A model generated the notes under the pieces. The model was not told the DNA's origin. It saw only the letters and a list, made by a program, of their open reading frames with translations, and searched no databases. The position numbers and the translations under genes were made by a program. Of a stretch of DNA of 64,000 bases, positions 10,312 to 21,803 are shown piece after piece; positions within the stretch are counted from its first letter, which is position 1; every line of letters begins with the position of its first letter. This DNA is from Moniliophthora roreri (lineage: Eukaryota; Basidiomycota; Agaricomycetes; Agaricales; Marasmiaceae), in the NCBI GenBank assembly GCA_001466705.2, contig LATX02000112.1:806001-870000 (forward strand), in the 5' to 3' direction.

Positions 10312-13300
10312 ATGCCTGAAAGTACTTCTGCATTTCCCAGCGTCACAGCGGATCCATCCAACGGCGACTCACCTACGCCTGGTCCATCATCTCAGTCTAC
10401 CTCTGATCCAGCCTTGTCTCTGCGTGCTGTGGCTCTTTCAACTTTAAAATCAAAGAGACGAAAACCTGCAAGTACTCAGTCTCAGTCCCTTTTATCTCGT
10501 CCAGCTCTGGCCGACAATTCGGTGCAGCTTGACTACGGGCAGGACGACAAGGACCCGTCATCCTCAGAGGTTAAGTTTTCAGCAAATTCTAAATCTGCGC
10601 CAGAAAACGACGGTCAGCCTCGCGAGGAAGGCGAGATCAGCGACTCCGAGGAAGCCCAACTCGCATTGGCAGCTTCAGGGCAACCAGTTCCATCCGACTC
10701 GCCGCCTTCACCATCGAAGCTTTCCCAACCCAGTCCTTCTCTTGACTCGAATTCCGGATACGCGCCTATATCGACATCACTAACATCAGTTCCTCTCAAG
10801 CAGGAGACAACACCGCCACCCTCCAATCTTCTCGATAGGATATCCGGCCCCGAGACCGTCCCGTCTTCCTCCATCGCTCATCACAGGGAAGCATCCGTTT
10901 CTACGATTACAGCAGATGATATGGACATTGACCAGTCCTCACACTTTGTCGATGAAAACCACGTTCGTCCGGGTTTATCAAGTGCGTCGTATTCGTTTCT
11001 CGTCATATTCACTCATCTCAACTCTTTTTGTACATCTGCATTAGTGAATCAAGCACAATACGATACTGCCAAGGAAATCATCCTCGATCTTCTTGGTTGG
11101 GGTGTCCCGCCTTCATATCTTCTTGATTGCGGACTCAGCCGGGAAATAATTTTCTACGTCTTCAGTGAACTGAACTTACGTTTACCGGATGGAATAAATC
11201 CTAACGAGTTCGTTCCATACAATTCCACCACGGTAGCCATGCTCGTTCGAGGCGTGAACGTGCCACCGGGGGGTTTCCCCAATTTACTGCCCAAGCCAAT
11301 GCCCGTGATGCGCAATGGGCATTTTGCAACGACGCAAATGTCTCCCATGTTAGGCTCTCCCGATTCGTCCAGTCTCAATGATATGGAGAAGCAGCGCCGT
11401 CAAGAACTTCTTGCTCGCAAGGCAGTTTATGCGTCGCGAAAGGGTAGAGTGCCGAGGAAAGATACGTCGTCTATGATGCCCTCTGCTTCGCATGGTCAGG
11501 ATGTGGAAATGGCATCGGTGCCCACAGCAACAGTCGACGACTTTCTAAAAACAATAGAGTCGCCAGATGAGGCACCTCAAACTCACCAGAGAGACGAGCG
11601 TATGGTGGTTGATCCTTCTGGAAGTCGGCAGGAAAACCATATTCAGCCAGCACAACAGCCATCGCAGATCGTCTATTCTCCTATCGAGCCTCCAAATTCG
11701 GCGGAATCTCATACCATGGATTTCGACCCACCAAGTCGCCGTTCTTCCAGCAGCACTAGCAGTAGCAATGATACACAACGACGTCCCGGTAAACGACCTG
11801 TAGCCGCCGACTTCGTTGATTTCGAGTCGGGACCTCGTCATCGAAATGGACATCCGCATCCACATCTGAAGCGTAAGCAAGAAGGAAGCTTCGCCAGTGT
11901 CAGCGCAACACGAAGATGTGTCATTGACCTCAGTGACGACGAGGATGGTACGAATGATGAAGTTGGCCATATTGGTTCCCAAGGAAATGGATACAACTCC
12001 CCAGGATTGGCAGGTCTTACCAAAAGCGAAACAACCGGATATAATACTCCACTTCTGCCATCGACAGCTACGTCTACGCCTCGAACAATGTCACCTGGAG
12101 TTGGATCCTTGGCTGAGAAGGAGAAGGAAATTCTCAAGATGCGGCAGATGATTGCAGAACGAGAGAGAAGTAGAGTGGTGAAGAGTCTGAAGTTCAAGGT
12201 GCGTGTGTGTGTTCAGTCTTCCGTGACCGTGATCTTCATAAATATTGCTTTGCAGAAGACGAATACTTTGATGAACGGAGAAGATAGTCAAGAAGGCGCT
12301 CACACTCCAGCTTCATTGGTGCCTGTCAAACAGGAGGAAGAAGAGATGCCACTTCATTCCGCAAGGCCTGATGATGTTGTTCATACAATGATCATTGGTA
12401 CGTGTTATGGATAACAGCTTTTCCACCCGACTGACATGTTTCTCCAGATACATCTACTACTGCTACTCTTACTACTCAAGACGACCAAATTATAGACGAT
12501 GGTTAGTTCTGCCACTACTGCTTTTGCCCCATATCGATCCCGACCTTGCCTTTAGATCCAGCACGAGACTCCGAAGCATCCTCGACCGCATCAACGCCGC
12601 CTCCCATCGGTTGTTCATTTCTACCACTCTCCACCCGCCTTCCACTTACCATGCCCCGTAAATGGCGTACTATTCGACAGATCCTCCTCAAGATACGCCC
12701 AGCATACCTCTAAGAGATACACCGAACCAGGCCGAAGGCAAGTGCCTGTTATTGAGATAACTAAGTCATTAATGCTTATCCTTATCTGCTGTTTATTCGC
12801 TTCTTTTCTCGCTTCGCTTCTTCATTTTGACTTGCCATTTCTGTTACGATTCTATTACGGCGTTCCTAGCCCCGGACCTCGAGGTGCAGGATGATCATTT
12901 GGCAAGATTCATTTCCTGATCATCTGGACGGTTTATTCCTGACCTTAGCCCTTGTGATTTTCCTTCTGTTGCATCATCCCTTTCGCTTCCACAGGTGTCT
13001 CAATCACAAGCCAAAGAATCAGTCGACGTCGACCCTAATTCGTCTTCGTCGGCACAGGTGCGTCTCATGAGTTCGTTTCATTCTATTCGCCCGGTCCGTC
13101 TCCGAAGCTTCCTGCGCTTACACGCTGTTATTTCAGGCGACACCAACGATATCTCAACTCCTCCCAAGGCCCGGCGAAAATCAGGTCCCGTCACAAAAAA
13201 AGCATGAGAAAGACGATTACCAGCAATATGATTCTCTGTTTTCTGGGTATCCTCTTCTAAGATCTCGCCCGACGGATAGCAAATCAACAGTGATACCAAT

Positions 13301-13917
13301 ACCCGATAAAAATGATTCCATATTTCCATTTACACATTCTTCCACTTCTTCTAACCCTAGTACTAGTGACTTTTTATCTAATTCCCCCTTCGACCCTCAT
13401 GCTTCGACATCTTTTCTTCCACATTCAAAGATCTCTTCTTCTTTGACCTCTTCAGCTGTTCTTCCTGACCTCAAACCACTTCGCATAGCCGCCGTTATGA
13501 AGGTTCTCGATCCGGCTAGGCCTATTTGTCAGTATGAGATACCTGGAGGAGGCGTATGCAGGGATCCGGGGTGCAAAGACAATCATCTGAGCCGGATGGG
13601 GTCTGGAGCAGCGGGATCAAGCCAAAATTTATTTTCACAGCGTTATCAACCGTCTGTGGTGGAGCCAAGTGGTGAGTTGTCCTTCATGGCGACCCTTGTA
13701 TTCTCCTTTCAATCCACGACCGCCTATTTCTATAGATCAAGACACGGCGCAGTATTTGGTCGATAGTTGGGGAAGCAGTGACGATGAATCACTGAAGCAG
13801 AAGATTATCGCCACCCTTGAAGATGTTCGAAGCAAGAATCCGTCTATGGTCTTCGAGGAGCGGGTGTCGCTGGCGATCACTTTGGTCCAGTCAGCCCCAT
13901 CGACATTGGTCGTATAG
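10312..13917 (+). CDS. Red1/ZFC3H1-like zinc-finger protein of nuclear RNA elimination
   Basis: Long, Ser/Pro-rich, mostly disordered nuclear protein. Near the C-terminus is ICQYEIPGGGVCRDPGCKDNH, the short Cys-Cys-Cys-His finger (zf-C3H1, PF10650) found in S. pombe Red1 and metazoan ZFC3H1, which join the Mtr4-type helicase to the nuclear exosome. An N-proximal conserved segment (DTAKEIILDLLGWGV, CGLSREIIFYVFSELNLRL) and a helix EKEKEILKMRQMIAERERSR also occur. An acidic EEGEISDSEE stretch lies near residue 105. It has at least eight introns, including one GC-AG intron (12738-12869) and a 14-base microexon (12870-12883) that together keep the frame. The last exon ends TLVQSAPSTLVV. Family assignment rests mainly on the finger; exon structure between 12400 and 13060 is the least certain. 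Confidence 0.75.
12738..12869 (+). other. GC-AG intron before a 14-base microexon
   Basis: Donor GCAAGT and acceptor CCTAG. The next exon (12870-12883) is 14 bases and is followed by a GT-AG intron (12884-12994). Phases fit exactly on both sides, giving NQAEAPDLEVSQSQ. Confidence 0.6.
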
Positions 13918-16853
13918 CGCGCCCTGGCCTCCGGATGAAGCTAAGCGAGGCGAGTACTCAACACGCTTCTTGTCAAAGAGGTTTCTCCGGCAGTTAGGTG
14001 AAGACGTGTACCGCCAACCCGACTGGCGGTAGTCTTGTATTTCTTGGCGAACTGCCGCCGCCGACGAAGACTGCAAGTTTGAGAATGGCTCCACCGACGA
14101 CTCACTCAGTTTGATCACTGAACAGCAGAAGAGAGCTTCCATTGCCTTATTGGCTTGGGAGATGTTTTAAACAAATGAAGGATAATTAAAGAGCGCTAGG
14201 TGCCACCCTCGTGGAGGGCCCAAGTCGTAAAGGATTTTTCGAAGGATAATATACATCCACTTTGTATTCCTTTTTCTATAGACTCACGCTTTCGATTGTT
14301 CATATGGCATGTACTGCATCTACTGGCTTATGCATTTGTATCGCAACTCACTATGAAATATGCTTTTCCCATCAACTTGGTGGTGGTGTGCGAGCCGGAC
14401 AATTTATTGCACAGCATAACGGTCCCGCAGTCAGACTTGGAGATCTAGCCAAGACTAAGTAGCAACTAGATTTAGTTTAGAATCGATGGCGAACCTTTTG
14501 GGCACAAAGACATATGGAGTTTTTTCCCCATTCCTGATGGTTTTAAAAGGGTGTCGGCAGGCACACGATGATCTCGACGACCATCACTACCTTACCAGAT
14601 GTGGTCGAAACCTCACAGCAAACTCTAAAAATTTGGCGGCCGACTCGGGTGTCGTTGTGGGCGGGCTGATGATACACTTTTGTTTGCTCTACGGTCTGGC
14701 TTATTCATTGTCCGAATGTCCGAACCAATGAAGCCTTGACGCATTGTAGGACTCCAGGAAATAGGCCCGGAGTGAGAGTGGATTCTCATTGTTTCTTTCC
14801 AAACACCGCGTCAAGCCGTGAGTGCACTAGCTTGAATGCCGGGCGTCGCTCGGTTACAAAGGGCGTAAAAGCGAAATGGTAAGCGGAAGGAATCCGAAGT
14901 ACGCACGGGTTCTCAAGATCCCCATGTTTCAGCCTGAGAATCATGTTAGTATGGTTGGAAGTTGGGAAGGGGAGAATAATGATTGCTGTTGTATTTGTTG
15001 CGAGGAGAGCGTACACATCCTCTTTTTTATTTATCATGGGAATCTGATTTAAGGTTGAAACAGTCGGACTATCAAAGTGACGAGAGAACGTGTCTGTCAA
15101 AACTGTCCCGAACGAAGTTGATTACCTGGGAGGCGAGTTCAATTTTGCGACCCTGTCTATGATCCTGAGCTGGCCATATGTAATTTACTCGGAAGCCCCG
15201 AATGTACGCGATCTGCAGGTACTCCAGCTGAAGGGGATAGTTCGAGTAAGACGACGCCTCCTTCTGAGAATGGGAGGACGATCAACGTGCCACAGGCCCC
15301 GAAGGCGAGGTGAAAGTTTTCGAGTATTCTGACTGACATCAACGTCACTGGTTACACCTGCAGCAGGTAGCAGTTATTGATTTCGTTGAATGGTAGGGTA
15401 ATCACCTGATCATCACGACGTGAGCGAGATGAATTAGCCGGCGATAGCAGACAAGGTCAAACTGAGCGCGCTGGGAGACTCGGAGGACTAGAAGACTTGC
15501 GGCCTAGCTAATCAGCGCCCAGGTGAAAGTAAGAGAATAAAGACCGAGGAAGAGCTATCACTGGGAACCTGGGAATGGAAATACGATCAGGGTGTCAAAT
15601 TTGGATAGATTGTTCTCAGCGTGAACAAAGATGGTAATGCTCAGTCAACCAAGCCGGGTAGGCGTGGATGCGGCAATAGTTGAGCCTCGAGGCGAGGCTT
15701 CCATTCCTTTCTCGGGTTCCCACCTTGGCTGCGGGGCGAGGCAGGACAGCTCACACGTCCTGTTATGGTCCCATGAATGCCTGATATGGTTCGGCAAGGC
15801 CCAGAACATTGCGGTGCTGGTGTAGATATACGTACATGGACCAGGAGACCTAAGTATAGCGTGTCTCCTCAGACCAGGATCCGGTTGGAGCGATATCGCA
15901 TGCCCCAGACAAAAGGCGCCACTGGGTCTACGTATCCTGATTGAGGTGCTGCTGCGGCCTGGGACAGATTGTAGATTAAGAATTTGTACGTTATGCGGGA
16001 CGCCACCTACCGACATTAAGGGAAGTGGTTGAAAGATTCACAGGGAATTTGACATGACTAGGTCATGGCACGGGGAGACTTGCCACTTGACTTGAGATCT
16101 TTACCTTGATCAGGTATACCAAGGACGAATATCGGTGCCGTTGTAGATTGAAGCCCTCGGAGGATAGAACGTAGGTCGCAAGAAGACTAGTCCCGAGATG
16201 GTTGTGCAGGAGGCGTAAGTGGCAGAGCATGAGTTGAATACGACACATGGATGTCAAGCAAGGGTAGGGCGCTCTAGCGGTGTTACCTCAGGAAGAGCTG
16301 TAGCGTGGTGAGGGTTTCGAGTTGGATGGAATCATTGATGGACCTGGGTTGATGCGGACGAAACGGAAGATTCCAGCACAATGGGGCCATTGTGGTGAAA
16401 TGCAAGCATTGTGCACACCGTGTAAGATACCCGAGGTAGGTCAAGGACGACATTTGTTGCGTAGAAACGCAGGAGAACAAGGACTGAATGGAGTTAAGGA
16501 GAGTCAGCTGCTATATCGGCAAAGGCAGTGCTTGCGGAAGCAGAGTGACGATAAGATGGTTGTGGCTGATGCACGGTTGATGCGGCGAGTGACTGCAATT
16601 GTGATTGGTTTGGCTCTGTTTGGCTTTGGCTTCGCAGACAGTGCCCACTCATAAGCATTTTTGTCTTTCCTCTTTTTACCATTAACCCTTTTCGGTCAGG
16701 TCTATCCACAGGAGCAACTCGCTCACTCTGTCCCAGCGCGTCCCATCCCCGTCCTGAACACGAAATCATTTCGTGTATTCCATCTCTTCCCCCTCTTCCC
16801 ACCATCGTCTCTTGCCCACCACGCAGCCCCATTCTCAGCCCAGCTCCCCGTCC
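13918..16853. other. Gene-poor 2.9 kb
   Basis: No frame in either strand has convincing coding content. The longest minus frame (14786-15100) lacks an ATG and matches nothing I know. The right part (about 16300-16850) is probably the long promoter and 5' leader of the MADS-box gene. Confidence 0.55.
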
Positions 16854-18039
16854 ATGCGAAAACGTCCGCGTATGGACCCAATGGCAAATCCAGGACAACC
16901 AGATCCCCAGTCCCATCCAGGTCCAGGCTTGGGTGATGACGCGTTCATTAATGACCACGATGCAGTCGACTCTGGCGCAGATGACGACGACGACGAGGAC
17001 AAGCCAAAATCCGACAAGAAAGCAGGAAGGCGAAAGATTAAGATCGAGTTCATTCAGGACAAGTCAAGACGTCATATAACTTTCTCAAAAAGGAAGGCTG
17101 GTATGTTTTCGTATCCTCCGCTTCGACTACCCCCTTCTCACTTTTTCCGTTTCAGGCATTATGAAAAAGGCAATTTTTATTCCGCTTTTATCTATGTGCA
17201 ACATCGTACTTATTAGGATGTCTTAGGCTTATGAACTTTCGACCCTGACTGGAACACAAGTCCTTCTCCTCGTTGTATCGGAGACTGGGCTTGTCTACAC
17301 ATTTACCACCGCTAAGCTACAGCCCCTTGTCACACAGCCAGAGGGCAAGAATCTTATCCAAGCATGCCTTAATGCTCCTCATGGCACCCTACCGTCTACC
17401 ATGCCAGTCGGTGCCCCGCTCGGACGCGCGGCTAACGTAGGCCCTCCTTCAGGACCACCACCGGCATCGAACATGCCTGGTGGTCTATCCATCTCGGGTC
17501 AGTCCAGCGGTGGTGTCAAAGAAGATGACGATGCTGGTCAGGACGAAGATGAAGCAGCACGTGGTGGTCGTGCTTCTACCGGTGACAAGCGCCGGCGTGC
17601 ATCATCCAACGCCGCCGCACCTACCAGTGCACCCAACTCTCGTGGCTCAGGTCCCACACCGACGTCGCCACACGCCGCCAACGCTTCTATTCCCGCACCT
17701 CTTTCCATCCCCACCGGTTCAACAGCTTCGCCTACCTCTGCTCATCCCCAGTCACAGCCCCAAATCAACCTTGGTTCGCCGACGTCACCTCAACAGGCAC
17801 ATTCAGTACCACCTCCCGGATCAGGATCCTATTCGCAGTCATACCCACCTCCACAGTCGCACCAGGACGGTAGTGGCATGTATGGAGCAACACAGCACAT
17901 GGTTTCAGGTTATTCATACGGACATTCAGGACAACCGCAAGGACAGCTGGGTGGTTTGGCCAACGCCGCAGCAGCGCAGCATTGGCAACCGCCTCCACAG
18001 CAGCAGGTCGGGCAGAATACACATTACACTCGGCGATAA
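16854..18039 (+). CDS. MCM1: MADS-box transcription factor, Mcm1/SRF type
   Basis: The SRF-type MADS domain is complete: GRRKIKIEFIQDKSRRHITF, SKRKAGIMKKAYELSTL, TGTQVLLLVVSETGLVYTF, then KLQPLV. This is the DNA-binding and dimerisation module that binds CArG-like boxes; in yeasts and Ustilago Mcm1-type proteins act in mating and cell-cycle genes. An acidic stretch (ADDDDDED) precedes it, and a Pro/Ser/Gln-rich tail (two-thirds of the protein, ending QQQVGQNTHYTRR) follows, likely for activation. Two introns lie inside the MADS domain: one after KRKAG (GT-AG) and one at 17170-17226 with donor GCAATT, between KK and AYELS. Start ATG 16854 (MRKRPRMDP) is the first ATG in this frame after the 5' leader. 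Confidence 0.9.
17170..17226 (+). other. GC-AG intron inside the MADS domain
   Basis: AAG|GCAATT...CTTAG|GCTTAT. Only removal of these 57 bases joins GIMKK to AYELSTLTG. Retention would add a stop within 19 codons. The donor is weaker than the usual GCAAGT. Confidence 0.7.
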
Positions 18040-19472
18040 TGGGGTTATCCGTTGTCTTTGGTGATTTTATTCGATTTTTATGTCCGCTCATGCCTGTCCG
18101 CTTTTCTCTCCTACCTACGTTTAATGTTTAAAAAACGATTAGCCTTTCTCTTATCTTGCGACCCCAGTGTATCATGTGTTTCGCTTTTCTCTTGTTTCCA
18201 TACTTTTTTCGTTACAGTCAGGATAAGCTCTTGCGTCTCTCTACCGAATGTCTCCCTTGTCTCTTTTGCTATGCAGCCTTGTTGAATTTAATGTATTCAT
18301 ACAGTATGTTCGTTACAACGAAATGTCTTCTATAAGTACTTTCACTTGAATGAAGGGAACTAGAATGGTACAGATGGACTTCTAAGTTAACCTGCATGCA
18401 AAATGCTCTTCCCTGTATGGATTTGTCGGTAACTCCATAAGTTAGAACTGAACCTACACTTGCGTCACGACTGTCAAATCGACTACCTTACGGACTTCTG
18501 CTCACTGTCTTCTCAAACACATGCAACTTTCAAGATCTTATTCATTTCCATTTCCATTTCCATTTTATCATCGCATCATGATTCGATGCAAGAGTCGGAA
18601 TGGTTCTTCGTTGCAATTGGCATCGTGTCATTGAAATGTTGCATTGATATGTAGCTTCGACATCTGCACCATAGCAGTCGTTGACCGCAGGACACGTCAT
18701 AAAAGGACTGAGAGCATAGACACTAATTCAATCATATTAGTCGCGGAAAATGCTTCGTCAATGATAGCTTAGCTGCCTACTACGTTGCTCTGCCCTATTC
18801 TCCGATACGACACCCTCAGTCAGGCTTCCCAACAGCTAATATTCCGACGAATTGCGCAGAGACCTCTATGAATGCATCGTATATCATACTACCGTCACCC
18901 ACCAGTCGTGTCTTGCTACAGGCAGATGGCGCTCGCGAGGAGCCCATTGCATACACCGTTTTCGAGAAATCGGAAGAATTGAAGAGGAAGCACTATGGGC
19001 CTCTTTTCTATACTGTCGCAAGTGGGACTCTTAGGTCTTTACGGCTGATCGGTGTTGGGCGGAAGGAGGCGCTGGGTAAGGAAGGGCAACAGCCCGAATC
19101 TCGGGTGCGCAGATGGGGTTGATGTTATCCTTGGCAAGTTACACGTCGGTTTTTCCACGTACAGGGGCTAAAGTCGCTCAAAGCAGCGAGAAATACTCGA
19201 TTAACACGTTCGTTCGAGTGGTTTTCCGTTAAGACCGGGTCGTATCTACGCGTTTGAAGATTGGAGATTTGGGGCGCGACATATGCCGGACTATTACATC
19301 GGTACGGCCGATCATTGCTGATAGCCTGGGGCGGCTTGCTAATCGTCGAACAGACCAGCGTAAACGCCCAACATCTCTCGAAGAAGTCGTTCTCTCTACA
19401 GGAGGCGGCAGATTCAAATGTACACCTGCAGATAGCCGTTTTCCTCTCGTGGGCTTTTCAAATCAGGTCAAC
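18040..19472. other. 3' flank and gene-poor stretch
   Basis: Begins with the T-rich 3' untranslated region of the MADS-box gene. An ATTTCC triplet repeat lies at about 18544-18565. An 84-codon plus frame (18868-19122) has no recognisable content. Otherwise nothing seen. Confidence 0.5.
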
Positions 19473-19480
19473 TGCAGGAA
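19473..19480 (+). repeat. Left target-site duplication of the hAT MITE
   Basis: TGCAGGAA, identical to 19789-19796. Confidence 0.9.
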
Positions 19481-19788
19481 TAGTGATGTTGGGGGCTCGG
19501 CTCAAGCCCTGAAGCCAGGCCTGACCGAGCCGGGGCTCACAAAGCCAAGCCGAGCCCTACTGTAGGGCTTCGACCGGGCTTAGGGCTCGGGCTTGCATTT
19601 CTGAAAGCCCAAGCCCTAGACGATATGATGGAAAGTGCAGCCCGTGGCTGTAGGCAAGTGATACCCAAAAGCCCTAGCCTAAGCCGGGCCCTGCCTATGG
19701 CTCGGGCTCGATGTTTGGTGAGCCTGAGCCCTCTCAAGCCAGGCCTAAGCCCGGGGCTTTGAGCCGAGCCGAGCCCGCAACATCACTA
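19481..19788. mobile_element. hAT-type MITE with 8-bp target duplications
   Basis: 308-bp element beginning TAGTGATGTTGGGGGCTCGG and ending with its near complement CGAGCCCGCAACATCACTA. Exactly TGCAGGAA stands on both sides (19473-19480 and 19789-19796). Termini of the TAGNG type with an 8-bp duplication are the hallmark of hAT transposons. The inside is very rich in GGGCTCGG / AAGCCC words in both orientations, so the whole element can fold back on itself. There is no coding capacity. Confidence 0.92.
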
Positions 19789-19796
19789 TGCAGGAA
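19789..19796 (+). repeat. Right target-site duplication of the hAT MITE
   Basis: TGCAGGAA, identical to 19473-19480. Confidence 0.9.
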
Positions 19797-19967
19797 TGAA
19801 CTTGATCGCAAGCTATAGGAATGGTTATGAATGAAGGGGACGAGAAAGGGCCCGATCTTAGCGGGACCGTCAAAATGCTGGCCGGAGACGTTACCACCGA
19901 CCGACCTTTCATATATTCAGATATTCTGGACATGCGTATTATAGACTTGCTACCCCCTTCAACATTT

Positions 19968-20140
19968 TCGAATTCATCGGCAGGAAGCAAGAATCGCTGA
20001 ATCTAAATCGGCACCACTATACGGAATACGCTGAGCCCTGACGGGCGACCCGTTAGTACTTATGGCGGTATCTTTCAGCGATGGCCATGCAGCTCTTCAA
20101 GTTCCACTCATGGAAGCATAGAAAGCACTCGCAATCAGGT
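19968..20140 (+). repeat. Diverged copy A of a promoter-like segment
   Basis: Aligns by eye along about 150 bases with 20990-21160: CAGGAAGCAAGAATCGCT against GCAAGCAAGGATCGCT, CCACTATACGGAATAC against CCACTACACGGATTAC, GTTCCACTCATGGAAGCA against GTTCCACCCACGGATGCA. Identity is perhaps two-thirds with small gaps. No gene follows this copy. Confidence 0.6.
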
Positions 20141-20989
20141 TTGCTCAACTCACGCAAGAGGTAAAGAACTCGGATGCTTTTTCTTCGTTCGCCCCAGACC
20201 TCCTTTCCTTTCACCTCTTGGGCCCGTTTCAATAAGGAACACGACCAGATCTCCGAGAAAGGGCCTCCGAGTATGCCCAGGGGCGACAAAGTACCAATTC
20301 AATCGGTTTTAATTCAAATAATTCGTGCATGAGTCAGTCTGGCTGCATGTAACACCTTCGTGTTGAGATAAGCGGTGTTTTCAACGCTGTCAGGGGCCCT
20401 CGCAGGCGTGGGGAGAATCATATTGGACGGCGTACGAATATATACAAGAGTAAATATGAAGTAAAAAGGGGGAGAGGTAAACGATGATCGTTGAGAAATG
20501 TGTACCGCAACAGTGAGCATTTGCGCTCGTCGTCCCGGCGCTTCGATATCCTTTGGAAAACTATTTTTTGTGCAGCGGCATCAGGCGCGTGGTACACTAA
20601 AGGAGAATTCGAAGACAGTCTCCGTTGCGCCTGCTAGCGCCTGACAGGCCCGACATCGGGTGACGCGCCAAAGCTCTCACGTCCAAGTAATGATTCAGGA
20701 TCTCTTGCAATTGAAAAATCCCGCGTGCTTTGATGCTCTGACCTAAGGAGACAGGAGTGAGATGAATGAAGGAAAAGAAGGGTACGTCTCAGTCCTCTGT
20801 CTACCGTATTTTCTGGAGTTTCGTTCAGCGTTTATGGTATGCTAGGTTTCAAGCAGCTCAAATGACGGGTTTCATGGAATCGGAAATGTCCATGTTGATA
20901 TCTTGCTTTGATCACCTGGATGCTGAGCTATAGCTGGATTAGTCGCCACCGCTGGGAGGATATAATTGCCAGCTAACGACAACCCTGAG

Positions 20990-21160
20990 GACTTCACCGG
21001 CAGCAAGCAAGCAAGGATCGCTAAACTGAATGGTCGCCACTACACGGATTACAGGCCCTGAATACGCAGCCTACTAAGTAGTATGGCAACATGTCTCAGC
21101 AATCTCCTCGAGTTCCACCCACGGATGCACGGAATGCTCTCACTGTCAATCATCGTACCA
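20990..21160 (+). repeat. Diverged copy B, in front of the KP4-like gene
   Basis: Partner of 19968-20140. This copy lies 80-250 bases upstream of the TATA box of the KP4-like gene, so it is probably part of that gene's promoter. The pair points to an old local duplication of which only one gene survives. Confidence 0.6.
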
Positions 21161-21237
21161 GTCGATGCAGCCGCATCCGAAGAACACTTGACAAGAGCCA
21201 AGTCAGGCTATGGTACCTTATGGGCACCTCTGGACAG

Positions 21238-21244
21238 TATAAAG
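21238..21244 (+). promoter_or_regulatory. TATA box of the KP4-like gene
   Basis: TATAAAG 129 bases before the start codon. A likely 5' leader intron (GTGAGCC at about 21313 to TAG at 21365) ends one base before the ATG, which would explain the distance. Confidence 0.5.
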
Positions 21245-21366
21245 AGGCCCATCGTCTTCTGGTGTTTCCTCAGTCCGAACAGATTCACTGCTCAGCCTTC
21301 TCACAGCACAATGTGAGCCTATTTACTCAGTATCGTTGCTCACAACTGACGAGATTCCTTCGTAGC

Positions 21367-21803
21367 ATGAGGTTCTCTTCTGTCGTTACTGCCCTTGTTA
21401 TTGGTGCTGCTTCTGCTAATGCGCTCGGTGTCAACTGTCGTGGTAGCAGCCTATGCGGCCAGGCTGGCGCCACCCTCGGGCAGTTGGCCAATGTCATCAA
21501 CAATGGCATCAACGACGGCGGACAATACGGCGACGGCACCCAGATCGCATGCAGCATGCATCTTTGTGCATTCTTCCAGAATACTGGGACCAGCAACTCC
21601 GGTGCTACGGCCAAAAGACTCGTTCAAGGACTCATCGATCATGGCTGTGAAAGATGTGGTAGTAATCCCACCGATGGGTATGTTTTTGTCTCTAACTGAT
21701 TGCAACTTGAGCTCATGGGGCGATGGGTTACAGCGGAAACGTCGATAATGGACAATTGACGGTCAACTATGTTAACAACCCTGTTTGCCAGGGTGTTTGT
21801 TAA
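21367..21803 (+). CDS. KP4 killer-toxin-like small secreted protein
   Basis: Two exons (21367-21677, 21734-21803) encode 126 residues, near the usual KP4 size. A signal peptide of about 18-20 residues comes first. The mature part opens with the family's NCRGSS..C block, has a C-x5-C pair in the middle, an HGC..CGS block and a closing segment with GQLTVNYVN, the order of the KP4 domain (PF09044). I count eight Cys in the mature part; KP4 itself has ten. KP4 is the toxin of an RNA virus of Ustilago maydis and acts on calcium channels of sensitive fungi; cellular homologs are spread through ascomycetes and basidiomycetes and may serve in fungal competition or as effectors. The frame and splice sites are intact. 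It lies alone in a transposon-bearing, gene-poor stretch. Confidence 0.85.

Noticed and set aside
14786..15100. 104-codon minus frame in the gene-poor stretch
   Set aside because: Starts only with TTG, no family resemblance, no signal peptide and no good splice context.
16322..16654. 110-codon plus frame before the MADS-box gene
   Set aside because: Composition does not look coding, and it overlaps the likely leader and promoter of the MADS-box gene.
18868..19122. 84-codon plus frame with some protein-like composition
   Set aside because: No recognisable domain, no conserved neighbours and no supporting exon.
21091..21699. N-terminal extension of the KP4-like frame by some 90 codons
   Set aside because: It would bury the signal peptide. 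The TATA box and a probable leader intron place transcription start inside it.
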